The notes under the pieces were generated by a model that was given only the letters and a program-made list of their open reading frames with translations, was not told the origin of the DNA and did not search any database. A DNA stretch of 64,000 nt from Desnuesiella massiliensis (lineage in GTDB: Bacteria > Bacillota > Clostridia > Clostridiales > Clostridiaceae): NCBI RefSeq assembly GCF_001403615.1, contig NZ_LN879455.1:744001-808000 (forward strand), written 5' to 3'. The position numbers were made by a program, and so were the translations under genes. Shown in pieces: positions 1-8,663 of this stretch. Positions within the stretch are counted from its first letter, which is position 1; each line of letters begins with the position of its first letter.

Positions 1-546
1 ATTCATAAAATTAAAGGAAAAGGTTCACTTATACTTGATATTAATAAATTTAATTTTCCGGTTTCAGGCATAACTAGCTTTAAAGAATTAACTCAAAATA
101 TGGGAGTAAAATCAGAAACTATAGTTCAAGAGCTTGAATGTGTTAACCCTGACAAATTTCTAAAAGCTCAACTGAATTTAAATGATGAAGCTGAAGCTTG
201 GAAGGTCATAAGAGTTAGGAAAATTGATGGAAAAAAAATCATATTAGATAAAGATTTTTTTAATAAGGAATTTGTCCCGGTCTTAACAGAGGAAATATGT
301 AAGGATTCCATATACGAGTATATTGAAAAGGAGTTAGGACTTAGAATTAGTTTTGCAAAAAAGGAGATAACTGTGCAGCAATGCACAGAGGAAGATAAAA
401 AGTACTTGGATTGTGAAAATTATAATATGATTGTGGTAGTAAAGAGCTACACCTATCTTAATGATACAAGCTTATTTCAATATACTGAGTCTAGGCATAG
501 ACCGGATAAATTTAGATTTGTGGATTTCGCTCGAAGAAGCTATTAA
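1..546 (+). CDS. treR: GntR-family trehalose repressor, C-terminal part (5' truncated)
   Basis: The reading frame is open from base 1, so the gene begins before the window and its N-terminal winged-helix DNA-binding domain is missing. What remains is about 181 residues of UTRA effector-binding domain. The end, with HRPDKFRFVDFARR before the stop, is the signature tail of Bacillus/Clostridium TreR proteins, and LDINKFNFPVSGITSFKEL near the start also fits TreR. Members of this family repress trehalose PTS and trehalose-6-phosphate hydrolase genes and are released by trehalose-6-phosphate. Those partner genes would lie to the left of the window and cannot be seen. A strong terminator follows directly. 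The family assignment is firm; the exact effector is inferred from TreR similarity. Confidence 0.82.
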   Translation: MHKIKGKGSLILDINKFNFPVSGITSFKELTQNMGVKSETIVQELECVNPDKFLKAQLNLNDEAEAWKVIRVRKIDGKKIILDKDFFNKEFVPVLTEEICKDSIYEYIEKELGLRISFAKKEITVQQCTEEDKKYLDCENYNMIVVVKSYTYLNDTSLFQYTESRHRPDKFRFVDFARRSY

Positions 547-552
547 ACATCT

Positions 553-586
553 AACAACCTTTGTAAATTCAAGGGTTGTTTTTTAT
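553..586 (+). terminator. rho-independent terminator after treR
   Basis: An 11-bp stem (553-563 with 570-580, one G-U pair) with a 6-nt loop is followed by a T run. It sits 7 nt after the treR stop. Confidence 0.85.
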
Positions 587-644
587 AGAATATATATTTA
601 AGAGAGAAGTTATAAAAACTTCTCTCGGTGAATTTAAAAGTTAC

Positions 645-998
645 TTATACTAAAGGGCTGTTAATTTGCGTAGTAAAAAGAAAATCATGAAGATGTCCAT
701 CATCAAAGGTAGTTCCTCCCTGCACAAGGTGAACATGCTTATTAGTGTTAGGGATAGGAATATCTGGTCCAGTAACTACTCCTATTTCGTGATGGTGATC
801 TAATGAGTCTGTATTAGAGAGTATAACATGGACATGTCTACCACCGCCTACTGGAATAAATTCACTTGTAACTCCAGCAACTCTATGGTTATGCCTGTCC
901 GCACCTAATTCGGCTAATTTAGTACTTTGTTCAAACTCGTGAACATGAGGGGGTATGCTCGTCGAATTGGAAGTGATTGATTCTTCATTAGTATACAT
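645..998 (-). CDS. YmaF-family histidine-rich protein
   Basis: 117 residues with repeated His pairs in an H-x-H pattern (PHVHEF, RHNHRV, RHVHVI, DHHHEI, KHVHLV, GHLHDF). This spacing, with interleaved Gly/Thr-rich beta segments, is typical of the YmaF family known from Bacillus subtilis, whose function is unknown; metal binding is a reasonable inference from the His clusters. A strong AAGGAGGT ribosome site lies 7 nt before the ATG. There is no signal peptide or membrane segment. A second, shorter protein of the same type is encoded at 36087-36362. The gene stands alone, convergent with treR. Confidence 0.7.
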   Translation of the reverse strand: MYTNEESITSNSTSIPPHVHEFEQSTKLAELGADRHNHRVAGVTSEFIPVGGGRHVHVILSNTDSLDHHHEIGVVTGPDIPIPNTNKHVHLVQGGTTFDDGHLHDFLFTTQINSPLV

Positions 999-1424
999 AC
1001 TTACTAACCTCCTTAAAATATAGAAAGTAATTTATACTTTCTTGTATATAATATGAAGAAAATGGCGAAAAGGTTCCAGAGCATTACAGGGAAATTTGTT
1101 GCAAAAGTTATTATAATAAAAAGTAATTTAAAAAAATGTAGCAAAACAGTAAGTATTGTCATAATATATAATATATAACTAGAGCACGCATGATTTAGTT
1201 ATATTGAATCCACTTTTCTTCTTCTCAGTATATTTTTTAGGGGCAGCGAAAGTTGCCCTTTTTTTATATTTTAGTAATTATACAATTTTGATATACATTG
1301 CAAAAGTTCTATATATTCTCATCAAGACATAATGGAAGAATTTTAATGCAAGTATGTATTATAAAAAAGAAAAGAGCTCTCCTGAGGCTAACATCAACCT
1401 CAGGTTATGCTCTTTTTAAAGGTA
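999..1424. other. gene-free stretch with an orphan terminator
   Basis: No supported reading frame. On the plus strand, 1240-1267 is a strong terminator: a 7-bp stem (1241-1247 with 1252-1258), a GAAA tetraloop and a run of nine T. It has no protein gene upstream on its strand, so it may end a small RNA beginning in the TA-rich sequence around 1150-1190. I could not assign such an RNA to a known family. Confidence 0.5.
1371..1417 (-). terminator. terminator of the CsxC-like gene
   Basis: Read on the minus strand, AAGAGC and CCTGAGG arms pair with CCTCAGG and GCTCTT, followed by a T run. The arrangement is symmetric enough to work on both strands. Confidence 0.8.
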
Positions 1425-2180
1425 TTAACGAACTCTAACTTGTTGTTTTTGAAGAACTTTAACTGTTAGGAATACTACTAATTTTTCAACTAATTTTTCA
1501 AAAACTCTTGTTCCATCTTTGTGCTCAGGCTCTCTATTAATATCCGCTTCAATAAATCTTGCTGAAACTAATTCGCAGAATGGTTTTTCGTCGAAGAAAA
1601 CTGTTTCTTCTCTATCGGTTTCACAAAGATCTCTTCCTATTTCTTCATCTTTACAATGTTTACAGTCGTGCTCTCTTTCACAGAAAAAGTTAGTCTCTAC
1701 AGAATTAATTCTACGAGTAACTTGTGGTTGAGTAACAAAGAATACTTCTGTAACGCAACGGAATGGTATTTTAGCTGTAGTATGCTTAATATCTCCGCTT
1801 ACCACATGGTCATGTGAGCAATCAGCAGTGGCGAATTCTATATTTTTTAGAACAAAGCCTTCTATGAATAATTTTCCAGATATTAATCTTCCAGTAACAG
1901 GATCTCTACGACCAGCTGTTGGAAGTAATCTGCATTGAGTTAAGAATATATCTTTTTTAATTCTCTTAATTTCAAAGAACTTTTCTTTTAACTCTATAGA
2001 AGCTTCTATATCTATTTGAATTTCTTTCTCGGCTAAAACCACAGGAATTTTAGATACAACAGGTCCGCTTATTCCCATTGGAGTTACATTTTCACCCTCG
2101 CACATAGAAAGTGTTTCAGCGTGTACTTCTCCACAAAACCTAGGTCTATCTTCACAGAAATCAGATTTATCTTCAAACAT
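1425..2180 (-). CDS. CsxC-like exosporium/spore-surface protein (DUF3794-like)
   Basis: 251 residues. The central part (about 45-150) has the pattern of DUF3794/SPOCS-type domains found in clostridial spore proteins: KIPVVLAEKEIQIDIEA, then DIFLTQCRLLP and GKLFIEGFVLKNIEFA. This is followed by a Cys/His-rich segment (FFCEREHDCKHCKDEEIG) and a C-terminal strand region. The layout resembles CsxC, a cysteine-rich exosporium protein described in Clostridium sporogenes. Multiple cysteines would suit disulphide cross-linking in the spore outer layers. A strong AAAGGAGGAAT site precedes the ATG and a terminator follows, so it is monocistronic. Expression during sporulation is inferred only from the family. 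Confidence 0.55.
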   Translation of the reverse strand: MFEDKSDFCEDRPRFCGEVHAETLSMCEGENVTPMGISGPVVSKIPVVLAEKEIQIDIEASIELKEKFFEIKRIKKDIFLTQCRLLPTAGRRDPVTGRLISGKLFIEGFVLKNIEFATADCSHDHVVSGDIKHTTAKIPFRCVTEVFFVTQPQVTRRINSVETNFFCEREHDCKHCKDEEIGRDLCETDREETVFFDEKPFCELVSARFIEADINREPEHKDGTRVFEKLVEKLVVFLTVKVLQKQQVRVR

Positions 2181-2547
2181 TTTAATTCCTCCTTTGATTT
2201 ATGGCTTTCATTCTCTAGCCTAATATATACTATTCAATAAACCGACAATATGTTACATCTTAAAACATTTTTTTCTTTGTTTGCATAAAAATGTTGGATA
2301 ATGAATGCAGAGCATGTTCTAAAATGGCAATCTTCAAGACATTATGTGCATGTATAAGTTAACAGTTGAGTTATAAAGCCTATAGATGTATGAAAAAAAT
2401 CCATTAAAACTATAATTTTTCATGTGCTTTTATATTCCTATACTTATGTATAATATACTCATAGCATAAATGGTTAGTTGTACCAAATAAATGTTTACGT
2501 TTTCAAAGGATATCCTTATTAGTTATTAAATTTTAATGGAGGTAAAT
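2181..2547. other. gene-free stretch upstream of the GH85 gene
   Basis: Divergent promoter region between the CsxC-like and GH85 genes. It holds a decayed copy of the palindromic repeat (listed separately at 2312-2370). The rest is AT-rich DNA in which I cannot place a confident promoter. Confidence 0.5.
2312..2370. repeat. decayed third copy of the 104-bp palindromic repeat
   Basis: Matches the core and right half of the full copies at 42565-42668 and 51093-51196: the shared parts are GCATGTTCTAAAATGGCA, ATCTTCAAG, CATTATG and GCATGTATAAGTTAA. The left terminal arm is unrecognisable and the hairpin pairing is partly lost. It lies upstream of the GH85 gene rather than after a stop codon. Confidence 0.65.
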
Positions 2548-5500
2548 ATGAAAATTACAATTAAACATAAGGGAAAGATTTTAATATTTTCAGCTGCCTT
2601 TATGGTATGTATGAGTATACTAAACCCTATAAGAGCTTTAGCGGCTCAGCCCCATTCATCCTATTGGTTTCCAAAGCAAATTCTACAGTGGACACCAACT
2701 AAAGATAAGGATGCTATTTTTAATAGAGCTTCAATAGGCTTAAGCAATCGTTTTAATAGTGATAAAATGAATTCAAATGCTAGTGATAAACCTAAAGTTA
2801 TGGCTCTTCAAATAATGAATCCAAGTACTTCAGGTGTTCCTTCACAGGGCTCAAATAAATTTGATGTTCATACTTTTAGCTATTGGCAATATGTTGACAC
2901 TTTAATTTATTGGGGAGGTTCTTCTGGAGAAGGTCTAATAGTTCCACCTAGTGCGGATGTTATAGATTCAGCCCATAAAAATGGTGTTCCAGTATTAGGA
3001 ACAGTTTTTTTTCCTCCTTATGTTTATGGGGGAAAAGATGAATGGTTAAGAGACTTCTTGGTTAAAGATGAAAAAGGCAATTTCCCGGTAGCTGATAAAC
3101 TTATTGAAGTAGCAAAATATTATAATTTTGATGGATGGTTTATAAATCAAGAAACAGGTACTCGATATATAACCGATAAAAAGACTCTAACAAAAGAAGA
3201 TGCTACTTTAATGAAGGAATTTTTAGCTTATTTACAGAAGCATAAGCCATCAGGAATGCAAATCATATGGTATGATGCCATGATAGATGAAGGCTATGTT
3301 GATTGGCAAAATATGCTTAATGAAGAAAATAAGAATTTCTTTGGAGAAAAGGATAAAAAGGTATCTGATGGCATGTTCTTAAACTTTTGGTGGAACAATA
3401 AAGGGTGGTATAAGAGAGATAAAGCTACTATTTATTATACAGATGGTACAGAGCTTAAAAAATCAAGGGATCTTGCCACACAAATGGGAAGAAGCTGTTT
3501 TGATCTTTATGCAGGAGTAGACGTACAGGAAAAGGGATATGAGACTAGTGTGAAATGGGATGTATTGTTCCCTAATAACAATGGAAATGATGCATATACC
3601 TCCTTGGGACTATATTGTCCAAGCTGGACTTTCTTTTCTGCTAAAACTACGGAGGAGTACTTAAAGAAGGAGTCTAGGCTATGGGTTGGAGAAAGCGGAG
3701 ATCCAAGGTACACTAATACTGAACATAATTGGAAAGGTATAGCAAACTACGTGGTAGAGAAAGCAACGATTACCTCACTGCCATTCACCACTAATTTTAA
3801 TATGGGAAATGGTAAGTTCTACGCTGTAGATGGAAAAATTGTAAAAAATAATGAGTGGAATAATAGAAGTTTACAGGATATAATGCCTACTTGGAGATGG
3901 GTAATAAATAATAGCGGAGGAAATACATTAAAGCCAGATATAGACTATTCTACAGCTTATTATGGTGGTAGCTCTTTAAAGATAACAGGAGATTTAAAAG
4001 CTAACGAAGAAACTATGTTAAAGCTTTATAAAACTCAGTTGCTAATTAGTGATAATACTGAAGTATCTCTAACTTATAAGACTAATATTTTAAATAGTAG
4101 CGTAAAAGTGGCGCTGAACTTTAAGGAACAAGAGACTACGGAGTATTTAGATTTAGGAAATACCATGAATACTGAATGGAATACTAAGGCTATATCTTTA
4201 AAGAACTTTGCTGGAAAGACCTTAAGTTCAATATCTCTCTCCTTTAAGGAAAAGAACAATATAGCAAATTATGAAGCAAATGTAGGACAAATTTCAGTTA
4301 GAAATAATAGTAATGATAAAGCATTAGGTTTAGTATCAAATTTAAAGGTACAAGAAACTGATTTTAGAGATGGAATTTATACTGATGTAAGGTTATCATG
4401 GGATAAAATAGACGGAGATGTGCAGCAATATGAAATCTATAGAATTAAACCAGATGGAAGTAAGGAATTGTTAGGAGCTACGGCTAATAATGCCTATTAT
4501 GTACAAGAGATGAGAAGAATTGACAAAGAAAATACTACTGCTTTAGAAATAATTCCTTTGAGTAAGAATTATAAACATGGTGAAGCATCAAGAGTTACTT
4601 TTCAGTGGCCTTCTTATCCTAAGCCAAAAGCTGATTTTAAAACTTCTACAAATTTTATAGCACCTGGTGAAGAAGTTAGGGTTACAAACATTTCCTCAGA
4701 AGTAACAGAAGAGGTTTTATGGAAGTTTGAAGGAGCTAATATAGAAACAAGTACAGAAATGAATCCTGTAGTTAAATATCTAAAACAAGGTATTTATACT
4801 GTTACATTAATAGCTAAAAATACCTCTGGAGAAGATGAAGTTATTAAAAAGAACTTCATAACAGTAGCTAAATCAGCTGAGGAAGGTATAAAAGATTTAG
4901 CCAATATATTAGCTTTTAATAAGTTTAATAATGCAAAAAGTGAGGAGGAAAAGAAGACTATCATCACAGCTAGCAGTTTTGTAAATGAAAAGGAAGCTCC
5001 TCAATTTGCCTTAGACAATAAGGATAATACTAAATGGTGTGCTGTAGGAGATGGACCTCATTGGTTAAAAGTAAATTTAAGCTCCACTTATGTTATAACT
5101 GAATTTACAATTAAGCATGCTGAAGCAGGTGGAGAAGGGGCTCCAATGAATACTAGAGCTTATAGAATTCAAGTAAGTGAGGATGGAGAAAATTGGACAG
5201 ATGCTGTGACTGTAAAAGATAATACTGCTGGTACAACAACACATCCAGTGCCAGTTACAAAGGCTCAATATATAAGGTTGATGATAGATAAGGCCACTCA
5301 AGGTGGGGATACTGCAACAAGAATATATGGCTTTGAAATTAAAGGGTTAGAAACGGATAAAATAGTTATAGATGGCGGTAATAGTGGGAATATAGATAAT
5401 GGGAGTAAACCTGAAAATGGTAATGGCAATGGCAATGCTGCAAACAATATATTGCCAGATAGCTTGGTTAAGACTGGATCTATTATAAATTTTTCAACTT

Positions 5501-5589
5501 TGACTATAATGGGATTGATAACATTGGCTGTTGGGGTAATTTTAAGATTTAACACATCTTTAGTATCTATATTTAAAAAAAATAAATAA
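2548..5589 (+). CDS. surface endo-beta-N-acetylglucosaminidase, GH85, with PKD, F5/8C and sorting tail
   Basis: 1013 residues from ATG 2548. An ATG at 2536 overlaps the GGAGGT ribosome site, so the later start is preferred. A signal peptide ends near ALAAQ. The GH85 domain (about 35-430) carries the catalytic N-x-E motif in DGWFINQET (N200, E202), as in Endo-D/Endo-A enzymes that cut the GlcNAc-GlcNAc core of N-glycans. A beta-sandwich region, a fibronectin/PKD-like segment (about 695-775) and an F5/8 type C (CBM32-like) domain (about 810-945) follow. The end has a Gly/Asn-rich linker, LVKTG, a hydrophobic segment and KKNK, which is the layout of a sortase signal with Val in place of the usual Pro. 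The enzyme should act outside the cell on host or dietary glycoproteins. Confidence 0.9.
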   Translation: MKITIKHKGKILIFSAAFMVCMSILNPIRALAAQPHSSYWFPKQILQWTPTKDKDAIFNRASIGLSNRFNSDKMNSNASDKPKVMALQIMNPSTSGVPSQGSNKFDVHTFSYWQYVDTLIYWGGSSGEGLIVPPSADVIDSAHKNGVPVLGTVFFPPYVYGGKDEWLRDFLVKDEKGNFPVADKLIEVAKYYNFDGWFINQETGTRYITDKKTLTKEDATLMKEFLAYLQKHKPSGMQIIWYDAMIDEGYVDWQNMLNEENKNFFGEKDKKVSDGMFLNFWWNNKGWYKRDKATIYYTDGTELKKSRDLATQMGRSCFDLYAGVDVQEKGYETSVKWDVLFPNNNGNDAYTSLGLYCPSWTFFSAKTTEEYLKKESRLWVGESGDPRYTNTEHNWKGIANYVVEKATITSLPFTTNFNMGNGKFYAVDGKIVKNNEWNNRSLQDIMPTWRWVINNSGGNTLKPDIDYSTAYYGGSSLKITGDLKANEETMLKLYKTQLLISDNTEVSLTYKTNILNSSVKVALNFKEQETTEYLDLGNTMNTEWNTKAISLKNFAGKTLSSISLSFKEKNNIANYEANVGQISVRNNSNDKALGLVSNLKVQETDFRDGIYTDVRLSWDKIDGDVQQYEIYRIKPDGSKELLGATANNAYYVQEMRRIDKENTTALEIIPLSKNYKHGEASRVTFQWPSYPKPKADFKTSTNFIAPGEEVRVTNISSEVTEEVLWKFEGANIETSTEMNPVVKYLKQGIYTVTLIAKNTSGEDEVIKKNFITVAKSAEEGIKDLANILAFNKFNNAKSEEEKKTIITASSFVNEKEAPQFALDNKDNTKWCAVGDGPHWLKVNLSSTYVITEFTIKHAEAGGEGAPMNTRAYRIQVSEDGENWTDAVTVKDNTAGTTTHPVPVTKAQYIRLMIDKATQGGDTATRIYGFEIKGLETDKIVIDGGNSGNIDNGSKPENGNGNGNAANNILPDSLVKTGSIINFSTLTIMGLITLAVGVILRFNTSLVSIFKKNK

Positions 5590-5596
5590 TTTTAGA

Positions 5597-5626
5597 GAAG
5601 AAGCCTTCATAAGGGGGCTTCTTTTT
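5597..5626 (+). terminator. terminator after the GH85 gene
   Basis: AGAAGCC and GGCTTCT arms with a T run, just after the stop codon. Confidence 0.8.
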
Positions 5627-5708
5627 AAAATTTAAGAATAAAAATATCATAGGAGAAGAATAATAAAATAGGATTTTGAAAATATAAAAAAGAATAGGAG
5701 ATGTTTAT

Positions 5709-6413
5709 GTGAAGCGTCCTTATTTTGTATTTATACTTGTTTTATTTATATTAATAAGTTTTTCATCCCTAGCTTATGCAAAGGATATGAAGGAAATAGA
5801 AGAGAATCTACCTAAAAAAGGTAAGGATTCCTATACTGTTGTGGTAGATTTAAATGAGCATAAACTATACTTAATAAACGATTTTACTAAAAAAATTCAT
5901 AAAACCTATCCCATAGCTGGTGGAAAACCTAGTACTCCATCACCTATAGGCACTTGGACTATTGTTGATAAAGCAGCTGGGTGGGGCGGAGGCTTCGGAA
6001 CAAGATGGATGGGTATGAATGTACCTTGGGGACAGTATGGAATACATGGCACCAATAAGCCTTTATCTATTGGAGGCACTATCTCTCTTGGATGTATTAG
6101 AATGTTAAACGAGGACGTGGAGCAATTATACAAATTTGTGGGAGTTGGAACTAAAGTAATAATATACGGCGGAGCATACGGTTTAGATACAAATATATTT
6201 AGGACATTAATACCAGGAGACAGAGGCGCAGATGTTTATGAAGTTCAAAGAAGAATGCAAGATAGAGGATTTTACTCAGGGAGATTGGACGGGGTATATG
6301 GCGAGGATATGAAAGCCGAAGTAATAAAATTTAGAAAGTATAATAAATTAAGTTTAACTCACTATATTGATAAAGAATTTTATAATGCACTAGAAATAAA
6401 GCCTTTTGAGTAA
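5709..6413 (+). CDS. L,D-transpeptidase (YkuD) with peptidoglycan-binding domain
   Basis: 234 residues from GTG 5709, with an AGGAG site 8 nt upstream. An N-terminal signal peptide ends near LAYAKD. The YkuD domain (about 42-155) has the catalytic H113 in GIHGT and C129 in SLGCIRM, matching the family H-x(14-17)-[ST]-x-G-C-[IV]-R pattern. A PG_binding_1 domain with DRGADVYEVQRRMQDRGFY occupies about 165-230. Enzymes of this kind make 3-3 cross-links in peptidoglycan and confer beta-lactam-insensitive cross-linking; some act in spore wall formation. It follows the GH85 gene but has its own ribosome site and a terminator in between. Confidence 0.9.
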   Translation: MKRPYFVFILVLFILISFSSLAYAKDMKEIEENLPKKGKDSYTVVVDLNEHKLYLINDFTKKIHKTYPIAGGKPSTPSPIGTWTIVDKAAGWGGGFGTRWMGMNVPWGQYGIHGTNKPLSIGGTISLGCIRMLNEDVEQLYKFVGVGTKVIIYGGAYGLDTNIFRTLIPGDRGADVYEVQRRMQDRGFYSGRLDGVYGEDMKAEVIKFRKYNKLSLTHYIDKEFYNALEIKPFE

Positions 6414-6560
6414 GGCATCATAAAAATAACTATTTAAAGATGTGATGTATATTTTGTGTAAGACAAGTACAAAGTTATTATTAGTAGTGAGATAATTAGC
6501 AGCAGACATAGCATTACGCGAAATATACGAGCATACTACATAGTTATTTTTTAGATGCCT
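6413..6560. repeat. 148-bp long inverted-repeat stem-loop
   Basis: The outer arms 6413-6433 and 6540-6560 match at about 19 of 21 positions (AGGCATC...AATAACTAT and its complement). A second inner helix of about 15 bp pairs GTATATTTTGTGTAA (about 6448) with TTACGCGAAATATAC (about 6513), using two G-U pairs. It fills the gap between two convergent genes, so a bidirectional terminator or a MITE-like element are both possible. Confidence 0.6.
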
Positions 6561-6575
6561 AAAGCATTATTTTGA

Positions 6576-7667
6576 TTATAAGCTTAATATTTTTATACAA
6601 ACAGGGCTAGGTATTTTTATAGCTTCACTGACTTGTTCTAGCCTGTTAGATTCCTTTACTATGGCAAAAGGAATAACTGTGTTAGAATTTTGATTGGCAA
6701 CAAAAACAAAATTTCCAGTAGGATCTATAACAAAATCTCTAGGAAAATTACCTAAAGTAGAGCAATGACAAAGAAATTGAAGCCCTCCGGTAGTTTTATT
6801 AATTTTAAATATTGCCAAGCTATCGTGTCCACGATTTGAAGCATATAAATACTCATCATTTGGAGTTATATGAATAGCAGCTCCATAGCTAATTCCATCA
6901 TATCCCTTAGGTAATGCAGAAATATATTGTATTTCCTTAAAGCATAGGTCTTTATTATCATACTCCAACACTAAAATATCTGAAGAGAGTTCATTTATGA
7001 CATAAGCAAATTTACCATCATGACTAAAGGTCATATGCCTTGGGCCCGAGCCAGGTTTAACCTGTATAAAAGGAATATTTGAAGGAGATAATGTACCATC
7101 CTCTGAATTAAAATCATAGAGCATAACTTTATCTATACCTAAATCTACAGCGCAAAGATGTTTTTCATCAGTTGTCAATGTGACATAATGAACATGAGGC
7201 TTTTCTTGTCTTTCTTTATGCTTACCAAATCCTTCATGGATTATGACAGAAGAAGAGGGACATAAGCTACCATCTAGATTAATTGGATGAACCATAACTC
7301 TTCCCTCATGATAGTTAGCAGTAAATAAATATTTGTTACACCTATCAGCTCTTATATGACAAGGTGGTTTACCCGAAGCCACTTCATAGTTCAAAAGGCT
7401 AAGTTTACCACTTTGGCTATCGATGGAAAAGGCCGCTGCTCCACCTAGGGAATCTCCAAGGGAATGCTGTTTTTTTATAACTGAATAGAGATGCTTGTTG
7501 TTACTAGCTATAGTTAAATAAGTAGGGTGTTGAAGCTCTGCTAATAATCCTAAGTCTTCAACAGTCCCCTTTGAACTATCAATGGAAAAACCATATATGC
7601 CTCTACTGCCATTATCAGTATAGGTTCCTACATAAGCAATATGTTTATTCTTTGAGTTATTAATCAT
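6576..7667 (-). CDS. lactonase-family beta-propeller protein (6-phosphogluconolactonase-like)
   Basis: 363 residues from the ATG at 7667, which has GGAGG 7 nt upstream; the longer frame would start inside that site. The protein shows the Pfam lactonase (YbhE/Pgl) pattern: YVGTYTDNGSRGIYGFSID at the N-terminus, PCHIRADRCNKYLFTANYHEG, PHVHYVTL, GSGPRHMTFSHDGKFAYVINE, and FPRDFVIDPTGNFVFVANQ. These repeats form a seven-bladed propeller. In E. coli the family member Pgl hydrolyses 6-phosphogluconolactone, but many members have other or unknown substrates, and no pentose-phosphate gene is adjacent. No signal peptide, so cytosolic. Confidence 0.85.
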   Translation of the reverse strand: MINNSKNKHIAYVGTYTDNGSRGIYGFSIDSSKGTVEDLGLLAELQHPTYLTIASNNKHLYSVIKKQHSLGDSLGGAAAFSIDSQSGKLSLLNYEVASGKPPCHIRADRCNKYLFTANYHEGRVMVHPINLDGSLCPSSSVIIHEGFGKHKERQEKPHVHYVTLTTDEKHLCAVDLGIDKVMLYDFNSEDGTLSPSNIPFIQVKPGSGPRHMTFSHDGKFAYVINELSSDILVLEYDNKDLCFKEIQYISALPKGYDGISYGAAIHITPNDEYLYASNRGHDSLAIFKINKTTGGLQFLCHCSTLGNFPRDFVIDPTGNFVFVANQNSNTVIPFAIVKESNRLEQVSEAIKIPSPVCIKILSL

Positions 7668-7801
7668 AAAAACCTCCATAAACACTTATAACTTTTATAT
7701 TAATTATACCATATAGCATATTATGGAAGAATAAATATTGTTTTTAGTTTAAAGTCAAAGCTTGCCACTATAGATAAATATTTAGCATAAATTTACTAAA
7801 A

Positions 7802-8119
7802 CTATCCCCAAAGTTCTGGTGTTTCTTGATAATCAGAACGAAGGGCTCTTTGCAGAATTGTTAGATTAATTTCGTCTTTACCTTTGTTTAAGGAACAAGG
7901 ATAAGTTGATCCACATTTTTTGCATAAAACATAGTCTTTTTCGTTGATCTTTTCCCTATTATTAAACAGATAGGGGAGAGTGCCATTTTCAGTAGTAATA
8001 CTATTATCATCTACATATTTAATTTCGTAGGTGTATACATAGGTAGCTTGACACTTAATTTGAAAATCTGAACTATTACAATTATGGCATACTAAAGTAT
8101 TTTCTTTGTTTACATTCAT
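7802..8119 (-). CDS. small protein with two CxxC pairs, probable zinc ribbon
   Basis: 105 residues from the ATG at 8119, where AAAGGA lies 9 nt upstream; the upstream ATG at 8137 overlaps that site. Two Cys pairs, CHNC near residue 11 and CKKC near 67, about 55 residues apart, could hold one zinc ion. Between them is a beta-rich segment (TYVYTYEIKYVDDNS). I do not recognise the family. It may be a small regulatory or nucleic-acid-binding protein, but nothing in the context decides this. Confidence 0.5.
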   Translation of the reverse strand: MNVNKENTLVCHNCNSSDFQIKCQATYVYTYEIKYVDDNSITTENGTLPYLFNNREKINEKDYVLCKKCGSTYPCSLNKGKDEINLTILQRALRSDYQETPELWG

Positions 8120-8313
8120 TTTAAAATATCCTTTCATAAATAAAAATTGTATTTAATTATTATTATTATTATTTCTAATATGTAATACTTTTAAACCTTA
8201 TTAACTTTTCTAAATATCTTAGTAGTGCTTTGAATAAAATTTTTGAGTTTACGCATACTAATATTACTCAATAGAAAATCTTCATAGAGACTATGAAAGG
8301 AGCTGAGTAATAA

Positions 8314-8541
8314 ATGGATAAGCATAAGATTGTAAAGGTAAAAAAGAATGGGGATGGAGATATAACTGATGTGCAGCTTGAAAATGGAGAAGTGCATCGC
8401 ATAAAAGAAGCGATAGCTATGGTGAAAAATGATCAAATATCTGGAGTAAATGTAGGTACAGCTAAAAATGGAAGAGAATTTTTAAGAAGCAATCCCAATG
8501 GAACTGATGAGGATAATTTAGATAACCTACCAAGCTTCTAA
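8314..8541 (+). CDS. DUF3892 family protein
   Basis: 75 residues. The whole protein fits DUF3892: KIVKVKKNGDGDITDVQLENG, an IKEAIAMVKNDQISGVNVG middle and the characteristic GREFLRSNPNGTDEDNLDNLP ending. The family is common in Firmicutes and has no assigned function; the small basic/acidic patterned beta protein is probably cytosolic. GGAG lies upstream of the ATG and a perfect terminator follows, so it is a single-gene unit. Confidence 0.75.
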   Translation: MDKHKIVKVKKNGDGDITDVQLENGEVHRIKEAIAMVKNDQISGVNVGTAKNGREFLRSNPNGTDEDNLDNLPSF

Positions 8542-8552
8542 GCTATGTTTAG

Positions 8553-8592
8553 AATTCACTCTTTATATGATATAAAGGGTGAATTTTTTTGT
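8553..8592 (+). terminator. terminator after the DUF3892 gene
   Basis: A 15-bp stem (8553-8567 with 8571-8585) with a 3-nt loop and a T-rich tail. Confidence 0.85.
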
Positions 8593-8663
8593 ATAAGTTG
8601 AACAGTAAAGAGTTCAGTGAATATATTAAATAGTGGAAAGAATTTCATAAAAGGAGATTGGAA

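Noticed and set aside
1519..1731. Plus-strand frame inside the CsxC-like gene
   Set aside because: Shadow of the minus-strand gene, which has a strong ribosome site and a terminator.
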